Below the pieces are notes generated by a model. That model was given only the letters and a program-made list of their open reading frames with translations, had not been told where the DNA came from and ran no database searches. A program made the position numbers and the translations under genes. DNA of 64,000 nucleotides from Novosphingobium sp. B1 (GTDB lineage Bacteria > Pseudomonadota > Alphaproteobacteria > Sphingomonadales > Sphingomonadaceae). Of this stretch, positions 1 to 7,918 are shown piece by piece (the first letter of the stretch is position 1; every line of letters begins with the position of its first letter). The stretch lies in the NCBI RefSeq assembly GCF_900176395.1, contig NZ_FWXL01000004.1, positions 269,001-333,000 on the forward strand, in the 5' to 3' direction.

Positions 1-798
1 CAGTGGTTGCCCGGCCACGTCGAAACTGATCGTCTTGTCAGTTGTCGAAAGCGTGATGCCGACGGTCTTGGCGCTGTTGCCGGTGACGAGATCGAGCCCG
101 CCCTGCCCGCCGAGCTTGACCGCAACCTGCCCGTCTGAGGAGAAATCGGTGGCGATGTTGCCGTAGTTGCTCAGTTCCTCAAGCAGCTTGTCACGCTGGT
201 CGAGCAAGGCAGTCTTGTCGCTGCTGGCATCGGCTGCGCGCCAAAGGCGCGCGTTTGTCCGCGCCAGTTCCTGCGCAATACGGTTCACCTGCGTCACGCC
301 GTCCTTGGCAAGGAACTGCTGGCCGTCCGCGGCCGCATCAAGCTCCTGCGCGGCGATCTGGAAGGTGCCGACCATCGTCCGCGCCTTCTCGATCACCGAA
401 GCGCGCAGCGAGGTGTCGGTGGGGTTTTGCGTAAGCTGCTGGAGCGAGGATTCGAAGCCGACAATGGCATCGTAAACGCCCGATTGCTCGATGGCCGATT
501 CGAGATTCTGCAGGCCGGAGACTTCCGCACTGGCCCGTGCCACATCGGACCCGGTGCGCCGGACTTCGGCCTGGCGGAAGGCGTCGGCATTGCGAACCAT
601 GGCATCAAGCCGCACGCCTGACAGCGAGAGATCGCCGATGCGATAGGCGCCGCCGGTCGATGCGACTTCGCTGAACGAGGCCGAGCGCCGGACATAGCCG
701 GTCGAGCCTGCATTCGCGATGTTCTGCGCGGTGACATCAAGGCCGATGCGCGCGGCCTGTGCGCCGCTGCGGCCGATCGAGAGCAGGTCCGAGGCCAT
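1..798 (-). CDS. flgK: Flagellar hook-associated protein 1 FlgK (3' end outside window)
   Basis: FlgK forms the first junction ring between hook and filament. The 266 visible residues begin MASDLLSIGRSGAQAARIGL and carry the N-terminal flagellar rod/hook signature (DVTAQNIANAGSTGYVRR), followed by a long coiled-coil stretch typical of the D0/D1 region of HAP1. The start was found by reading the reverse strand from 798. The frame stays open to base 1, so the C-terminal half lies beyond the left edge. It is the last visible gene of the flgB operon, four bases after flgJ. Family call is firm from the N-terminal motif and position. Confidence 0.93.
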   Translation of the reverse strand, partial: MASDLLSIGRSGAQAARIGLDVTAQNIANAGSTGYVRRSASFSEVASTGGAYRIGDLSLSGVRLDAMVRNADAFRQAEVRRTGSDVARASAEVSGLQNLESAIEQSGVYDAIVGFESSLQQLTQNPTDTSLRASVIEKARTMVGTFQIAAQELDAAADGQQFLAKDGVTQVNRIAQELARTNARLWRAADASSDKTALLDQRDKLLEELSNYGNIATDFSSDGQVAVKLGGQGGLDLVTGNSAKTVGITLSTTDKTISFDVAGQPL

Positions 799-801
799 GG
801 C

Positions 802-1134
802 TTACTTGCCCTCCCCGACGGCAGGCTGCGGCGATACGAGCGCGGCAAGGTGGTGTTCGATCTGCTTGGCAAAGCCCAGCGCGCCGGTCTGCGAAGCGAT
901 TTCGGCGAAGCGTTCGTCACGCATCTGGACAAAGGTCTGGTCCATCTTGCCGAAGACGTCATCGCCGCCAAAGTCGGTCGAGCGGGCTGTGGCGAGCATC
1001 TGGCGCAGGAAGATCGCCTCGAACTGCTTGGCGACAGCTGACAGCTTTTCCTTCTCGCTCGGCGCTTTCGGGCTGAGCGAGAAGCCGGCGGCAGCAGGCG
1101 CGCCAGCGGCTGCGGAAGATAGGATCGCGGTCAT
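802..1134 (-). CDS. flgJ: FlgJ-type rod-binding protein without muramidase domain
   Basis: The 110-residue protein matches only the N-terminal rod-binding half of FlgJ: a helix with the pattern AKQFEAIFLRQML and then a MRDERFAEIASQTGALGFA segment. Enteric FlgJ has about 310 residues with a C-terminal peptidoglycan hydrolase; that half is absent, as in many alphaproteobacteria. A separate lytic transglycosylase at 9309-10208 in the divergent flagellar unit probably supplies the wall-cutting activity (inference). The gene overlaps the flgI stop by four bases (ATGA). Confidence 0.85.
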   Translation of the reverse strand: MTAILSSAAAGAPAAAGFSLSPKAPSEKEKLSAVAKQFEAIFLRQMLATARSTDFGGDDVFGKMDQTFVQMRDERFAEIASQTGALGFAKQIEHHLAALVSPQPAVGEGK

Positions 1135-2231
1135 ATCACCACCATCTCGGCCTTGAGGGCACCAGCCTGCTTGAGCGCTTCCAGGATCGCGACGAGATCC
1201 GAAGGGCTGGTGCCGAGCGTGTTCAGCGCATCGACCAGCGAGGAGAGCGAAGCGCCGGGTTTGAACAGTGCGACCTTGGCTTCCTTTTCCTCGGCCGCGA
1301 TCTGGCTGTTGGGGACGATGGCCGTCTGGCCGCGGCTGAAGGGCGCAGGCTGCGAAACCTGCGGCTTCTCGTCGATCTTCACGACCAGGCGGCCATGACT
1401 GATCGCCGCGGGCGACAGACGCACCGCGCTGTTGATCACGACCGTGCCGGTGCGGCTGTTGACGATGACCTTGGCGGCGGTCTCGGCCGGGGTCACGTCG
1501 ATCATCTCGATCGCCGCCATGGTGGTCGCGCGGCTGTCAGCCCCGGCAGGAAGACGCAGTGCCAGCGTCACGCCATCCTCGATGGTGGCCGACTGCGGGT
1601 AGCGCGCGTTGATTGCGTCGCGCACGCGCTGCGCAGTCATGAAATCGGCCTGGAAAAGGTTCCAGCGGAGCACTTCCCCGGAGTCGAAACCGGTCGCCAC
1701 CGCGCGCTCTACACTGGCGCCTTCGGCAATGCGGCCGACGGTGGGGACGTTGACAGTAAGCTGCGAGCCATCACGCGCGGCAATGCCAAGACCGCCGACG
1801 GCCAGGTTGCCCTGTGCCATTGCATAGATCTGGCCATCAGCGCCATAGAGCGGCGCCATGATCAGCGCGCCACCGCGCAGCGACTTGGCCTTGCCGATGG
1901 TCGAGACGGTAACGTCGATGCGCTGCCCCGGCTTGGCAAAGGCGGGAAGCTCGGCCGTGATCAGCACGGCCGCGGCGTTCTTGAGGCCCGGCGAGATGCC
2001 GGCTGGCAATTGCACACCAAGGCGGCCCGCCGTCCCCTTCATCGCTTGCGTGAGATACTCAAGATTGTCGTCGCCCGTGCCGGCAAGACCCACCACGATT
2101 CCGTAGCCCGTAAGCTGGTTGGCACGAACGCCCTGGAACTCGCCGAGGTCGCGCACGCGTTCGGCCAGCACGGGCGCTGGCAGTGCAGCTGCGAGGGCTG
2201 CGATCAGGAGAGGAATGAACCGGACCAGCAT
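1131..2231 (-). CDS. flgI: Flagellar P-ring protein FlgI
   Basis: FlgI builds the periplasmic P-ring bushing in the peptidoglycan layer. The 366-residue product has a cleavable signal peptide (MLVRFIPLLIAALAAALPA) and then the family start ERVRDLGEFQGVRANQLTGYG. The open frame extends further upstream into flgH, but that extension has no family resemblance. I place the start at 2231 because GAAGG lies eight bases upstream; an ATG at 2237 is too close to it. The length is normal for FlgI. It follows flgH within a few bases, so the genes are probably translationally coupled. Confidence 0.95.
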   Translation of the reverse strand: MLVRFIPLLIAALAAALPAPVLAERVRDLGEFQGVRANQLTGYGIVVGLAGTGDDNLEYLTQAMKGTAGRLGVQLPAGISPGLKNAAAVLITAELPAFAKPGQRIDVTVSTIGKAKSLRGGALIMAPLYGADGQIYAMAQGNLAVGGLGIAARDGSQLTVNVPTVGRIAEGASVERAVATGFDSGEVLRWNLFQADFMTAQRVRDAINARYPQSATIEDGVTLALRLPAGADSRATTMAAIEMIDVTPAETAAKVIVNSRTGTVVINSAVRLSPAAISHGRLVVKIDEKPQVSQPAPFSRGQTAIVPNSQIAAEEKEAKVALFKPGASLSSLVDALNTLGTSPSDLVAILEALKQAGALKAEMVVI

Positions 2232-2242
2232 TGCCATGACCT

Positions 2243-2992
2243 TCAGAAGGGCGAAATCGCGTTGAAGAACTTCGAGAGCCAGCCTTCGCGGCTTGCCCGG
2301 CCGACCGCACCGTTGCCGGTGTATTCGACCCGCGCATCCGCGACTTGGGACGAAAGAATGCGGTTTTCCTGATCGATGTCGCGCAAGCGCACGATCCCGG
2401 AAAACTGCACCCATTCCTGGCCTTGGCTCAGCATCAGCCGCTTCTCGCCGCGGACCAGCGCCGTGCCGTTCCCTCGCACTTCTGCGATGGTCACCCCTAC
2501 CTCGCCGGCGAGCGAACTCGTTTGCGAGGCATTGCCTTGACCATTGAACGACGAATTGCCCGAGGCGTTAAGGGCGTTCGGGTTGAGGAACGACAGCGGC
2601 CCGGCGCTGGGTGGTGTCACCGAGAACCCGCCGTTCTTCTGTGTCTTGGCCCCAGCCGTCTTGGCGCTGGTGATGTTTTCGACCAGCACCACCGTGACGA
2701 GATCACCCACCGCATTGGCGCGACGACCTTCGACGAAACCGATGTAGCCGGTGCTGGCATTGAAGATCGAACCGGCCGTGGGCGGCGCGGGCTGCATCGG
2801 CGCCGGCGGCGGTAGGACGGGCTCGAAACCCTTCTTGGGTTTTGCGGCCGATGCCGGGTCCATGCCGAAGACCACCAGCGCAGCCACCAGCGAACCCGCC
2901 AGCAGCGCCCGCAGTGCGGTACGACGGCGGCGCGGCTCCGCGTCCGTGATCGCAAGGAAGTGCTTTTCGAATGGCGTGTTCATCGGCGTCAC
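2243..2992 (-). CDS. flgH: Flagellar L-ring protein FlgH, lipobox missing
   Basis: FlgH forms the outer-membrane L-ring. The 249-residue protein has the family core GSIFNASTGYIGFVEGRRANAVGD, then DLVTVVLVENITSAKTAGA, and near the C-terminus SGIVRLRDIDQENRILSSQVADARVEY. The N-terminus is a long basic stretch plus hydrophobic helix (LLAGSLVAALVVFG) ending ASA, which resembles a type I signal peptide. FlgH is usually a lipoprotein, but no cysteine is present near this cleavage site. The start overlaps the flgG stop by four bases. Confidence 0.93.
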   Translation of the reverse strand: MTPMNTPFEKHFLAITDAEPRRRRTALRALLAGSLVAALVVFGMDPASAAKPKKGFEPVLPPPAPMQPAPPTAGSIFNASTGYIGFVEGRRANAVGDLVTVVLVENITSAKTAGAKTQKNGGFSVTPPSAGPLSFLNPNALNASGNSSFNGQGNASQTSSLAGEVGVTIAEVRGNGTALVRGEKRLMLSQGQEWVQFSGIVRLRDIDQENRILSSQVADARVEYTGNGAVGRASREGWLSKFFNAISPF

Positions 2993-3777
2993 AGCGTCTG
3001 GTTCGCGTTCTGGAGCATCTCGTCGACAGCGGTGATCATCTTCGAGTTGATCTCGTATGCACGCTGCGTCTCGATCATGTCGACCAGTTCCTCGACGACA
3101 TTGACGTTCGATGCTTCGAGATAGCCTTGGCGAATGTGGCCACGGCCAAGTTCACCCGCCACGCCGACCTGGGCTGCACCTGAGGCTGCAGTCTCCTGCA
3201 GGAAGTTGTCGCCCGAAGAGCGCAGACCGCCCGGATTGGCGAAGCTCGCGATCGTGATCTGGCCCAGCTGGGCAGGTTCGGCCTGGCCCTGAAGCGTTGC
3301 CGAAACCGTGCCGTCCTGTGCGATCGTGATGGCGCTGGCGCCTTCGGGAATGGTGATGGCGGGATTGAGCGGATAGCCCTGCGCCGTCACCAGCACCCCT
3401 TCGGCCGAGCGCGAGAAGTTGCCCGCACGGGTGTAGGCCAGCTGGCCGCCCGGCATCGTTACCTGGAAATAGCCATCGCCATCGAGCGCCATATCTAGTG
3501 CGTTGCTGGTGCTCTGGAGCGTGCCCTGGCTGTCGATCCGCGTCGTCGCCTGGATGCCGACGCCGGTTCCGAGATTGAGGCCCGTGGCATAGGCCGTCTC
3601 GTTCGAAGACTGCTGGCCGGCAACGCGCGCGTCCTGATAGGCGAGCGTCGCGAAGTTGGCGCGGTCGCGCTTGAAGCCGGTGGTGCCGATGTTGGCAAGA
3701 TTGTTGGCGATCACGCGCATGCGCGTGTCCTGCGCTTCGAGACCGGTGCGGGCGACGTGAAGGGCTGAACTGGGCAT
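2989..3777 (-). CDS. flgG: Flagellar distal rod protein FlgG
   Basis: FlgG is the distal rod subunit. The 262-residue protein starts MPSSALHVARTGLEAQDTRM and carries the rod signature IANNLANIGTTGFKRDRANF. The C-terminal family motif is QGYLEASNVNVVEELVDMIETQRAYE, followed by a coiled-coil end. Length is exactly that of typical FlgG. It lies between flgF (20-base gap) and flgH (4-base overlap), in the canonical order. Confidence 0.96.
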   Translation of the reverse strand: MPSSALHVARTGLEAQDTRMRVIANNLANIGTTGFKRDRANFATLAYQDARVAGQQSSNETAYATGLNLGTGVGIQATTRIDSQGTLQSTSNALDMALDGDGYFQVTMPGGQLAYTRAGNFSRSAEGVLVTAQGYPLNPAITIPEGASAITIAQDGTVSATLQGQAEPAQLGQITIASFANPGGLRSSGDNFLQETAASGAAQVGVAGELGRGHIRQGYLEASNVNVVEELVDMIETQRAYEINSKMITAVDEMLQNANQTL

Positions 3778-3797
3778 CGGGAACTACCTTTCGAAAA

Positions 3798-4547
3798 TCA
3801 GGAGATGCGCATCAGGGAAGCGCTGGATTCGTCGATTTCCTTGGCCTGGGAGACGACCTTGGTGCGCATGTCGAACAGGCGCTGGGCCTCGACCATCTCG
3901 ACCAGGATGCGGGTGGGATCGACGTTTGACTGCTCGAGGCTGCCGACCATGAGTCTGGCCTCCTCGTCCTGCGGCAGCACGCCGCCGGGCTGGCCACTGG
4001 CGACGCGGAACAGGCCGTCGAGGCCCTTCTCGATCTTGCTGCCGACAGTGGAAGCGATCTTGATGCGCCCGACCAGCTGGGGCGGCTGGTCGGGCGTCTC
4101 GGGATTGGCGACCGAAACACCGCCATCGGGGGAAATTGAAACCTCGGAACCCAGGGGAACCGTGATCGGGCCGTTCTCGCCGATGACCGGGCGGCCATCG
4201 CCGTTCTGCAACACGCCACCGGCACTGACATCGAGATCGCCACGCCGGGTATAGACCTCGCTGCCATCCTCGGCCTGAACCGAAAGCATGGTGTCTCCGG
4301 TCAGCGCCACGTCGAGCGGCTTGCCCGTGGCGATCAGAGTGCCCTGCGCCAGCGATGCACCGCGTACCTCGCCGTCGGTCATCGCCCGCGCTTCGAGGCT
4401 TGGGCCCTTCAGCGTCATCGGCGTGGTCGTGAGCATTTCGGCGCGGAAGCCGATGGTCTGCGCGTTCGCCATGTTGCTGGCGATCACGCGCTGGCGCACG
4501 GTCGAACCGGTCATTCCGGAATAGGCGGTGTAGATCAGGCGGTCCAT
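3798..4547 (-). CDS. flgF: Flagellar proximal rod protein FlgF
   Basis: FlgF is a proximal rod component. The 249-residue product begins MDRLIYTAYSGMTGSTVRQR with the signature VIASNMANAQTIGFRAE. It ends with the rod-family C-terminus GSLEQSNVDPTRILVEMVEAQRLFDMR. It is similar in length and ends to FlgG but diverges in the middle, as expected. Order flgE-flgF-flgG is conserved. Confidence 0.94.
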   Translation of the reverse strand: MDRLIYTAYSGMTGSTVRQRVIASNMANAQTIGFRAEMLTTTPMTLKGPSLEARAMTDGEVRGASLAQGTLIATGKPLDVALTGDTMLSVQAEDGSEVYTRRGDLDVSAGGVLQNGDGRPVIGENGPITVPLGSEVSISPDGGVSVANPETPDQPPQLVGRIKIASTVGSKIEKGLDGLFRVASGQPGGVLPQDEEARLMVGSLEQSNVDPTRILVEMVEAQRLFDMRTKVVSQAKEIDESSASLMRIS

Positions 4548-4574
4548 CGGTCAGGCTCCGTTCGGCAGGCTGGA

Positions 4575-5402
4575 TCAGGTCTGGAGCTGGATCACGGTCT
4601 GCGAGATCTGCGTCGCGGTATCGATGGCCTTGGCATTGGCCTGGAAATTCCGCTGCGCGGTGATCAGGCTTACGAGCTCTTCGGCGATGTCGACGTTCGA
4701 GCGCTCGAGCGCACCCGACAGCAGCGAGCCGTACTGGCCCGTGCTCGGCTGACCGTAATTCGGCGCCCCGGAGATGCCGGTCGTCACCCAGTTCGACGAA
4801 CCAACCTGCTTGAGACCCTGCGGCGCGATGAAGCTGGCCAGTGCGACCTTGCCGATGATCACGTTCGATCCGTCGGCGTATGAGGCAGTCACTGCGCCAT
4901 CATCACCCACGGTGATCCCGGCGAACTCGATCGGATTGCCGGACGCATCGGTGCCGTTGGTGGCGGGGATCACGGCATCTGCGGGGGTCGTCGACGTGAT
5001 CGTGCCGGTGGCGGTGGTCGGGAAGACCTGCAGGCGGTTGCCCGAACCATCGCTGATATGGCCGCCGCCATCGACCGTGAGGCTGCCGTTGCGGGTGAAG
5101 AGCGTCTGGCCTGTCACCACGTTCTTGGTGGTGAAGAAGCCGTCTCCGTTGATGGCAAGGTCAAGCGCCGATCCGGTCTGCTCGATCGGGCCCAGCGCGA
5201 AGTTCTGGTTGATCGATTCCACCGCGGCACCGATGCCGACCACCAGCTTGGGATTGGTGAAGGCGCTGCCGACGACGATGTCGGCAAATTCGGTGCGGCT
5301 CTTCTTGAAGCCGGTGGTCTCGGCATTGGCGATATTGTGGCTGATCACGCCAAGATCGGTCTGGGCGTTCTTGAGGCCGTTGAGCGAGGTGTAGAAGGAC
5401 AT
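4575..5402 (-). CDS. flgE: Flagellar hook protein FlgE, short form
   Basis: The protein has the FlgE N-terminus MSFYTSLNGLKNAQTDLGVI and the signature SHNIANAETTGFKKSRTEF. It also has the C-terminal SGALERSNVDIAEELVSLITAQRNFQANAKAI motif shared by hook and rod proteins. It is only 275 residues long; FlgE is usually 400 or more, the difference being the surface-exposed D1/D2 inserts. Both ends are intact and the frame is continuous, so this is a compact hook protein and not a fragment. The position between flgD and flgF supports FlgE over another rod protein. Confidence 0.88.
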   Translation of the reverse strand: MSFYTSLNGLKNAQTDLGVISHNIANAETTGFKKSRTEFADIVVGSAFTNPKLVVGIGAAVESINQNFALGPIEQTGSALDLAINGDGFFTTKNVVTGQTLFTRNGSLTVDGGGHISDGSGNRLQVFPTTATGTITSTTPADAVIPATNGTDASGNPIEFAGITVGDDGAVTASYADGSNVIIGKVALASFIAPQGLKQVGSSNWVTTGISGAPNYGQPSTGQYGSLLSGALERSNVDIAEELVSLITAQRNFQANAKAIDTATQISQTVIQLQT

Positions 5403-5420
5403 GGTCGTCTCCTGCGGAAA

Positions 5421-5759
5421 TTAGGCGTTGGTCGAGGTCGGCTGGCTGGCAAGGAGCTTGCCGACCGTGCTGTTCAGCGTGTCGAGCTTGGTCGAGATCG
5501 CCGAGAGCGTGTCGGACTGCTTGGTGATCGTGCCGAGCGAGTCCTTCATGTCGTTAAGGTTCGACAGCGACGAAAACTGCGCGAGCTGTGCCAGCATCTG
5601 CGTATTGTCGACCGGCTCGGTCGGGTCTTGGTTCTGGAGCTGCGTGGTCAGCAGCTTGACGAAGTCCTCGGCACCCATTCCGCCCCAGCCCTGTCCGGCT
5701 TTCGAGGAGGTCTTGGCGCCATTGACGCCGGTGGTGGCAGTTACGGAAGCGATCGACAT
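5421..5759 (-). CDS. flgD: Hook-capping scaffold FlgD, minimal form
   Basis: FlgD caps the growing hook. This 112-residue protein holds the conserved N-terminal FlgD motif MGAEDFVKLLTTQLQNQDPT, then EPVDNTQMLAQLAQFSSLSN, and then stops. Typical FlgD has about 220 residues with a C-terminal Ig/tudor-like pair that forms the cap lattice; that part is missing. The stop lies 18 bases before the flgE start, so the truncation is natural. The start overlaps the flgC stop (TAATG). Confidence 0.9.
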   Translation of the reverse strand: MSIASVTATTGVNGAKTSSKAGQGWGGMGAEDFVKLLTTQLQNQDPTEPVDNTQMLAQLAQFSSLSNLNDMKDSLGTITKQSDTLSAISTKLDTLNSTVGKLLASQPTSTNA

Positions 5760-6169
5760 TATTTCATCCTCATCGTTTCGAGCATGAGCTGCTTTGCGGT
5801 CTGCATCGCCTCGACCACGTTCTGGTACTGGCGCGAGCTTTCGAGCATCTCGACCATCTCGGCATTCTCATCGACCGGGGCAGTCCAGACATCGCCATTG
5901 GCATCGGCGAGCGGGTGGCCCGGATCGTGCTGGCGAATGGGGGTGGCGTCCGAGCGCTTCACGGCAGCGACACGGACGGTGGAAAGGCCGTTGGCCTGAT
6001 CGAGCTGTTCGGCAAAGACCGGGCGCAGCGGGCGATATGCTTCCTGTTCGGTGGCGCTGACCGTCCCTGCATTGGCAAGGTTCGAAGCCGCAGCGTTCAT
6101 CCGTACGAGCTGCGCCGACATTGCGCGGCCCGTCACCTGGAACAGCGTCATCGGATTGTTGGCGGGCAT
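5759..6169 (-). CDS. flgC: Flagellar proximal rod protein FlgC
   Basis: FlgC is a proximal rod subunit. The 136-residue protein has the signature MNAAASNLANAGTVSATEQEAYRPLRPVF, here without the usual TTG-F tail. The FlgC C-terminal region is ENAEMVEMLESSRQYQNVVEAMQTAKQLML. The length is standard. It follows flgB by three bases and is coupled to flgD through TAATG. Confidence 0.95.
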   Translation of the reverse strand: MPANNPMTLFQVTGRAMSAQLVRMNAAASNLANAGTVSATEQEAYRPLRPVFAEQLDQANGLSTVRVAAVKRSDATPIRQHDPGHPLADANGDVWTAPVDENAEMVEMLESSRQYQNVVEAMQTAKQLMLETMRMK

Positions 6170-6172
6170 GGC

Positions 6173-6520
6173 TTATTCTCCCTTGATGGCGCGGGTGATC
6201 GTTTCGACCCGACCCTTGAGGAAATTGAGCGTGGCGGAGTAGCCGACCGCGTTTTCGGCAAAGGCGGTCTGCTCGGTCGCCATTTCCACGGTATTGCCGT
6301 CCAGGCTCGGCATGACCGGAACGCGGAAGCGCGTTGCCGCCGCCATCGCCTTGTCCTCGCTCATGCCGGCGGTGCGAGCCTTCAGCGCAGCGGCAAAGTC
6401 GATGTCCTTGGCCTTGAACCCCGGCGTGGCAGCATTGGCGATGTTGGAAGTCAACAGGCCCATGCGCTGCGAACGCAGTTCCAGCGCAGCGCCGTGGATA
6501 CCGAACAGGGACTCGCTCAT
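6173..6520 (-). CDS. flgB: Flagellar proximal rod protein FlgB (first gene of operon)
   Basis: FlgB is the most membrane-proximal rod subunit. The 115-residue product has the signature LLTSNIANAATPGFKAKDIDF and the C-terminal AVGYSATLNFLKGRVETITRAIKG helix. It heads the ten-gene flgBCDEFGHIJK operon. A sigma-54 promoter lies 41-57 bases upstream of its start, consistent with class II/III flagellar timing. Confidence 0.95.
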   Translation of the reverse strand: MSESLFGIHGAALELRSQRMGLLTSNIANAATPGFKAKDIDFAAALKARTAGMSEDKAMAAATRFRVPVMPSLDGNTVEMATEQTAFAENAVGYSATLNFLKGRVETITRAIKGE

Positions 6521-6560
6521 GGACCTCGCCTCACTGGCTGACGGATTTCTGCCGGTAGTT

Positions 6561-6577
6561 CAGCAAGCACCGTGCCA
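6561..6577 (-). promoter_or_regulatory. Sigma-54 promoter of the flgB operon
   Basis: Reading the minus strand from 6577, the sequence is TGGCACG-gtgc-TTGCTG. This fits the sigma-54 consensus (GG at -24, GC at -12, TGGCACG-N4-TTGC) at every conserved position. The predicted transcript start is about 12 bases further on, leaving a short leader before flgB. Basis: direct reading against a well-established consensus. Confidence 0.88.
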
Positions 6578-6578
6578 A

Positions 6579-6668
6579 TTGCCGCAGACATGGCTTTCAA
6601 GGCCGATCAGGTGGGGGCAGCGGCAATTCCTTGCCGGACAGCGGCAAATTCCGGCAGATCAGCGGCAA
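6579..6668. promoter_or_regulatory. Phased CGGCAA enhancer-like array between divergent flagellar units
   Basis: CAGCGGCAA occurs three times, starting at 6618, 6639 and 6660, exactly 21 bp apart, so all copies face the same side of the helix. The first copy forms a dyad with TTGCCG at 6631-6636. An inverted GCGGCAA copy at 6579-6585 sits directly against the -24 box of the flgB promoter. This layout fits an upstream activating region for a sigma-54 enhancer protein such as FlbD/FleQ. That assignment is inference; the repeats are visible. Confidence 0.7.
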
Positions 6669-6725
6669 AGGGCTGAAACAACGGGGCTGCCTGCCGTCCT
6701 AGCTGGCGATGGAGGCTCCCGGCAG

Positions 6726-7409
6726 ATGCAGTTCAATTCGCTGATCGATCCAGGTTCGGTCGCCATCGTGCTGGGCGGGACCCTGCTGGCGACGATCCTG
6801 CGTGCAGGCCGTGAGGACCTCGGCCAGACCCTGCGGGCGCTCGCGGCTCTGGTCAGGCCTCGATTTTCGGTAGATCAGGCAAAGGCCGATCTGGCCGGGC
6901 AGGTCGCGGCGATCCGGCAGGACGGTATCCTCCGCGCCAAGCCGCGCAGCATCGGCGACAGCGAATTCGATGATGCCACTGACGCGATGATCCGGTCCCG
7001 CTCGCTCGATGCGCTGATCGATCGCCACCATGCCCATCGCAAGCAACGCCAGTACGTTTCCAATGCCGCCATTCGCACCCTGGCGCAGGCAGCCGAACTG
7101 GGTCCGGTGTTCGGCATGGTCGGCACGCTGGTCTCGCTCAGCAGCCTGCCCAGCGATGGTCTCGCGGCCGGAGCGCTGAACGGTGCGATATCGATGGCAG
7201 TCACCACGACGCTCTATGGCCTGCTTCTCGCCAATCTCGTGCTCGCTCCGCTGGCGCGTGCGGTCGAACGCCGGGCCTTGTCGGAGGAACGCGGACGGCA
7301 GCAGGTGATCGACTGGCTTTCGCATCAGATCGAACCGGCCTTGCCCCATCAAGTACCTTCGTCTCCGCCACACCTTCTGCACACGCTCCAGCAGCGGGTC
7401 AGCGCATGA
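6726..7409 (+). CDS. MotA/TolQ/ExbB-family proton-channel protein, short
   Basis: The 227-residue protein aligns by eye with the last three membrane helices of MotA/PomA. A DPGSVAIVLGGTLLATIL helix comes at the N-terminus, then AELGPVFGMVGTLVSLSSL around residues 125-145, then AISMAVTTTLYGLLLANLVL around 160-180. MotA's first helix is missing. The open frame extends upstream, but ATG 6726 has GGAGG ten bases before it and extension residues look non-coding. It overlaps the next gene by ATGA. Role as a stator-like ion channel subunit in the inner membrane is inferred. ExbB/TolQ-type function is the main alternative. Confidence 0.8.
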   Translation: MQFNSLIDPGSVAIVLGGTLLATILRAGREDLGQTLRALAALVRPRFSVDQAKADLAGQVAAIRQDGILRAKPRSIGDSEFDDATDAMIRSRSLDALIDRHHAHRKQRQYVSNAAIRTLAQAAELGPVFGMVGTLVSLSSLPSDGLAAGALNGAISMAVTTTLYGLLLANLVLAPLARAVERRALSEERGRQQVIDWLSHQIEPALPHQVPSSPPHLLHTLQQRVSA

Positions 7410-7906
7410 TCGTCAGGGCGGGCACCGGATGGCAGTATGCGCTGGCAGATCTTTCGCTGATCCTTTTCCTCGTTACAGCATCGGCGCTCGCGCAGGCTGG
7501 ACATCGCGGGAATGCCGGCGCGCTGATGCAGCAGCCGGCGCCTCATTCGGCCCCGCCCGCGCCGTCGCCACCACTCGCGCCGCCGCCCCCGGTCGCCGCC
7601 GCCATGGACAGCGAACCCGTCGCCGTCTGGAGCGCAGGCGAAGGCGCGCCCGCGCTGCGGCAGTGGCTTGACCAGGTCGGCGCCGACACCCGCCTCGAAG
7701 TGCGCGTGGTCGTCCGCTACGAGGGCGACGGGCGTGACTCAGCGCTTGCACAAGCGGTGCAACTTGCTGCTTCGGGCGGCCCCCGCGCCCGGCGCGCGCG
7801 GCTTCTGGTGGAACCGGGCGACCGTTCCGGCGCCAGTGTTTCGTTGTTCTATGCGCACGAACAGCCCGCCCCGGCCAATCTGGCGAGGCCTGGGTTGGCA
7901 CGATGA
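7406..7906 (+). CDS. MotB-like single-pass protein lacking the OmpA domain
   Basis: The 166-residue protein has one N-terminal membrane helix, WQYALADLSLILFLVTASAL. Its aspartate at residue 15 is placed like the proton-carrying Asp of MotB/PomB (pattern W..A.AD). A proline/alanine linker (about 48-66) and a small domain of about 80 residues follow. No peptidoglycan-binding OmpA motif is visible and the usual MotB length of about 300 is not reached. It is translationally coupled to the MotA-like gene, so the two probably form one complex. Function is inferred from topology and context. Confidence 0.62.
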   Translation: MIVRAGTGWQYALADLSLILFLVTASALAQAGHRGNAGALMQQPAPHSAPPAPSPPLAPPPPVAAAMDSEPVAVWSAGEGAPALRQWLDQVGADTRLEVRVVVRYEGDGRDSALAQAVQLAASGGPRARRARLLVEPGDRSGASVSLFYAHEQPAPANLARPGLAR

Positions 7907-7912
7907 TTGCGT
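7896..7912 (+). promoter_or_regulatory. Sigma-54 promoter upstream of flgA
   Basis: TGGCACG-atga-TTGCGT matches the sigma-54 -24/-12 consensus. It lies 37-53 bases upstream of the flgA ATG and overlaps the last codons of the MotB-like gene. flgA can therefore be transcribed independently of the stator-like pair. Confidence 0.85.
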
Positions 7913-7918
7913 AGCATC

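Noticed and set aside
6294..6725. Upstream extension of the MotA-like frame into flgB
   Set aside because: It overlaps flgB on the other strand and the enhancer array, and its residues do not match the family.
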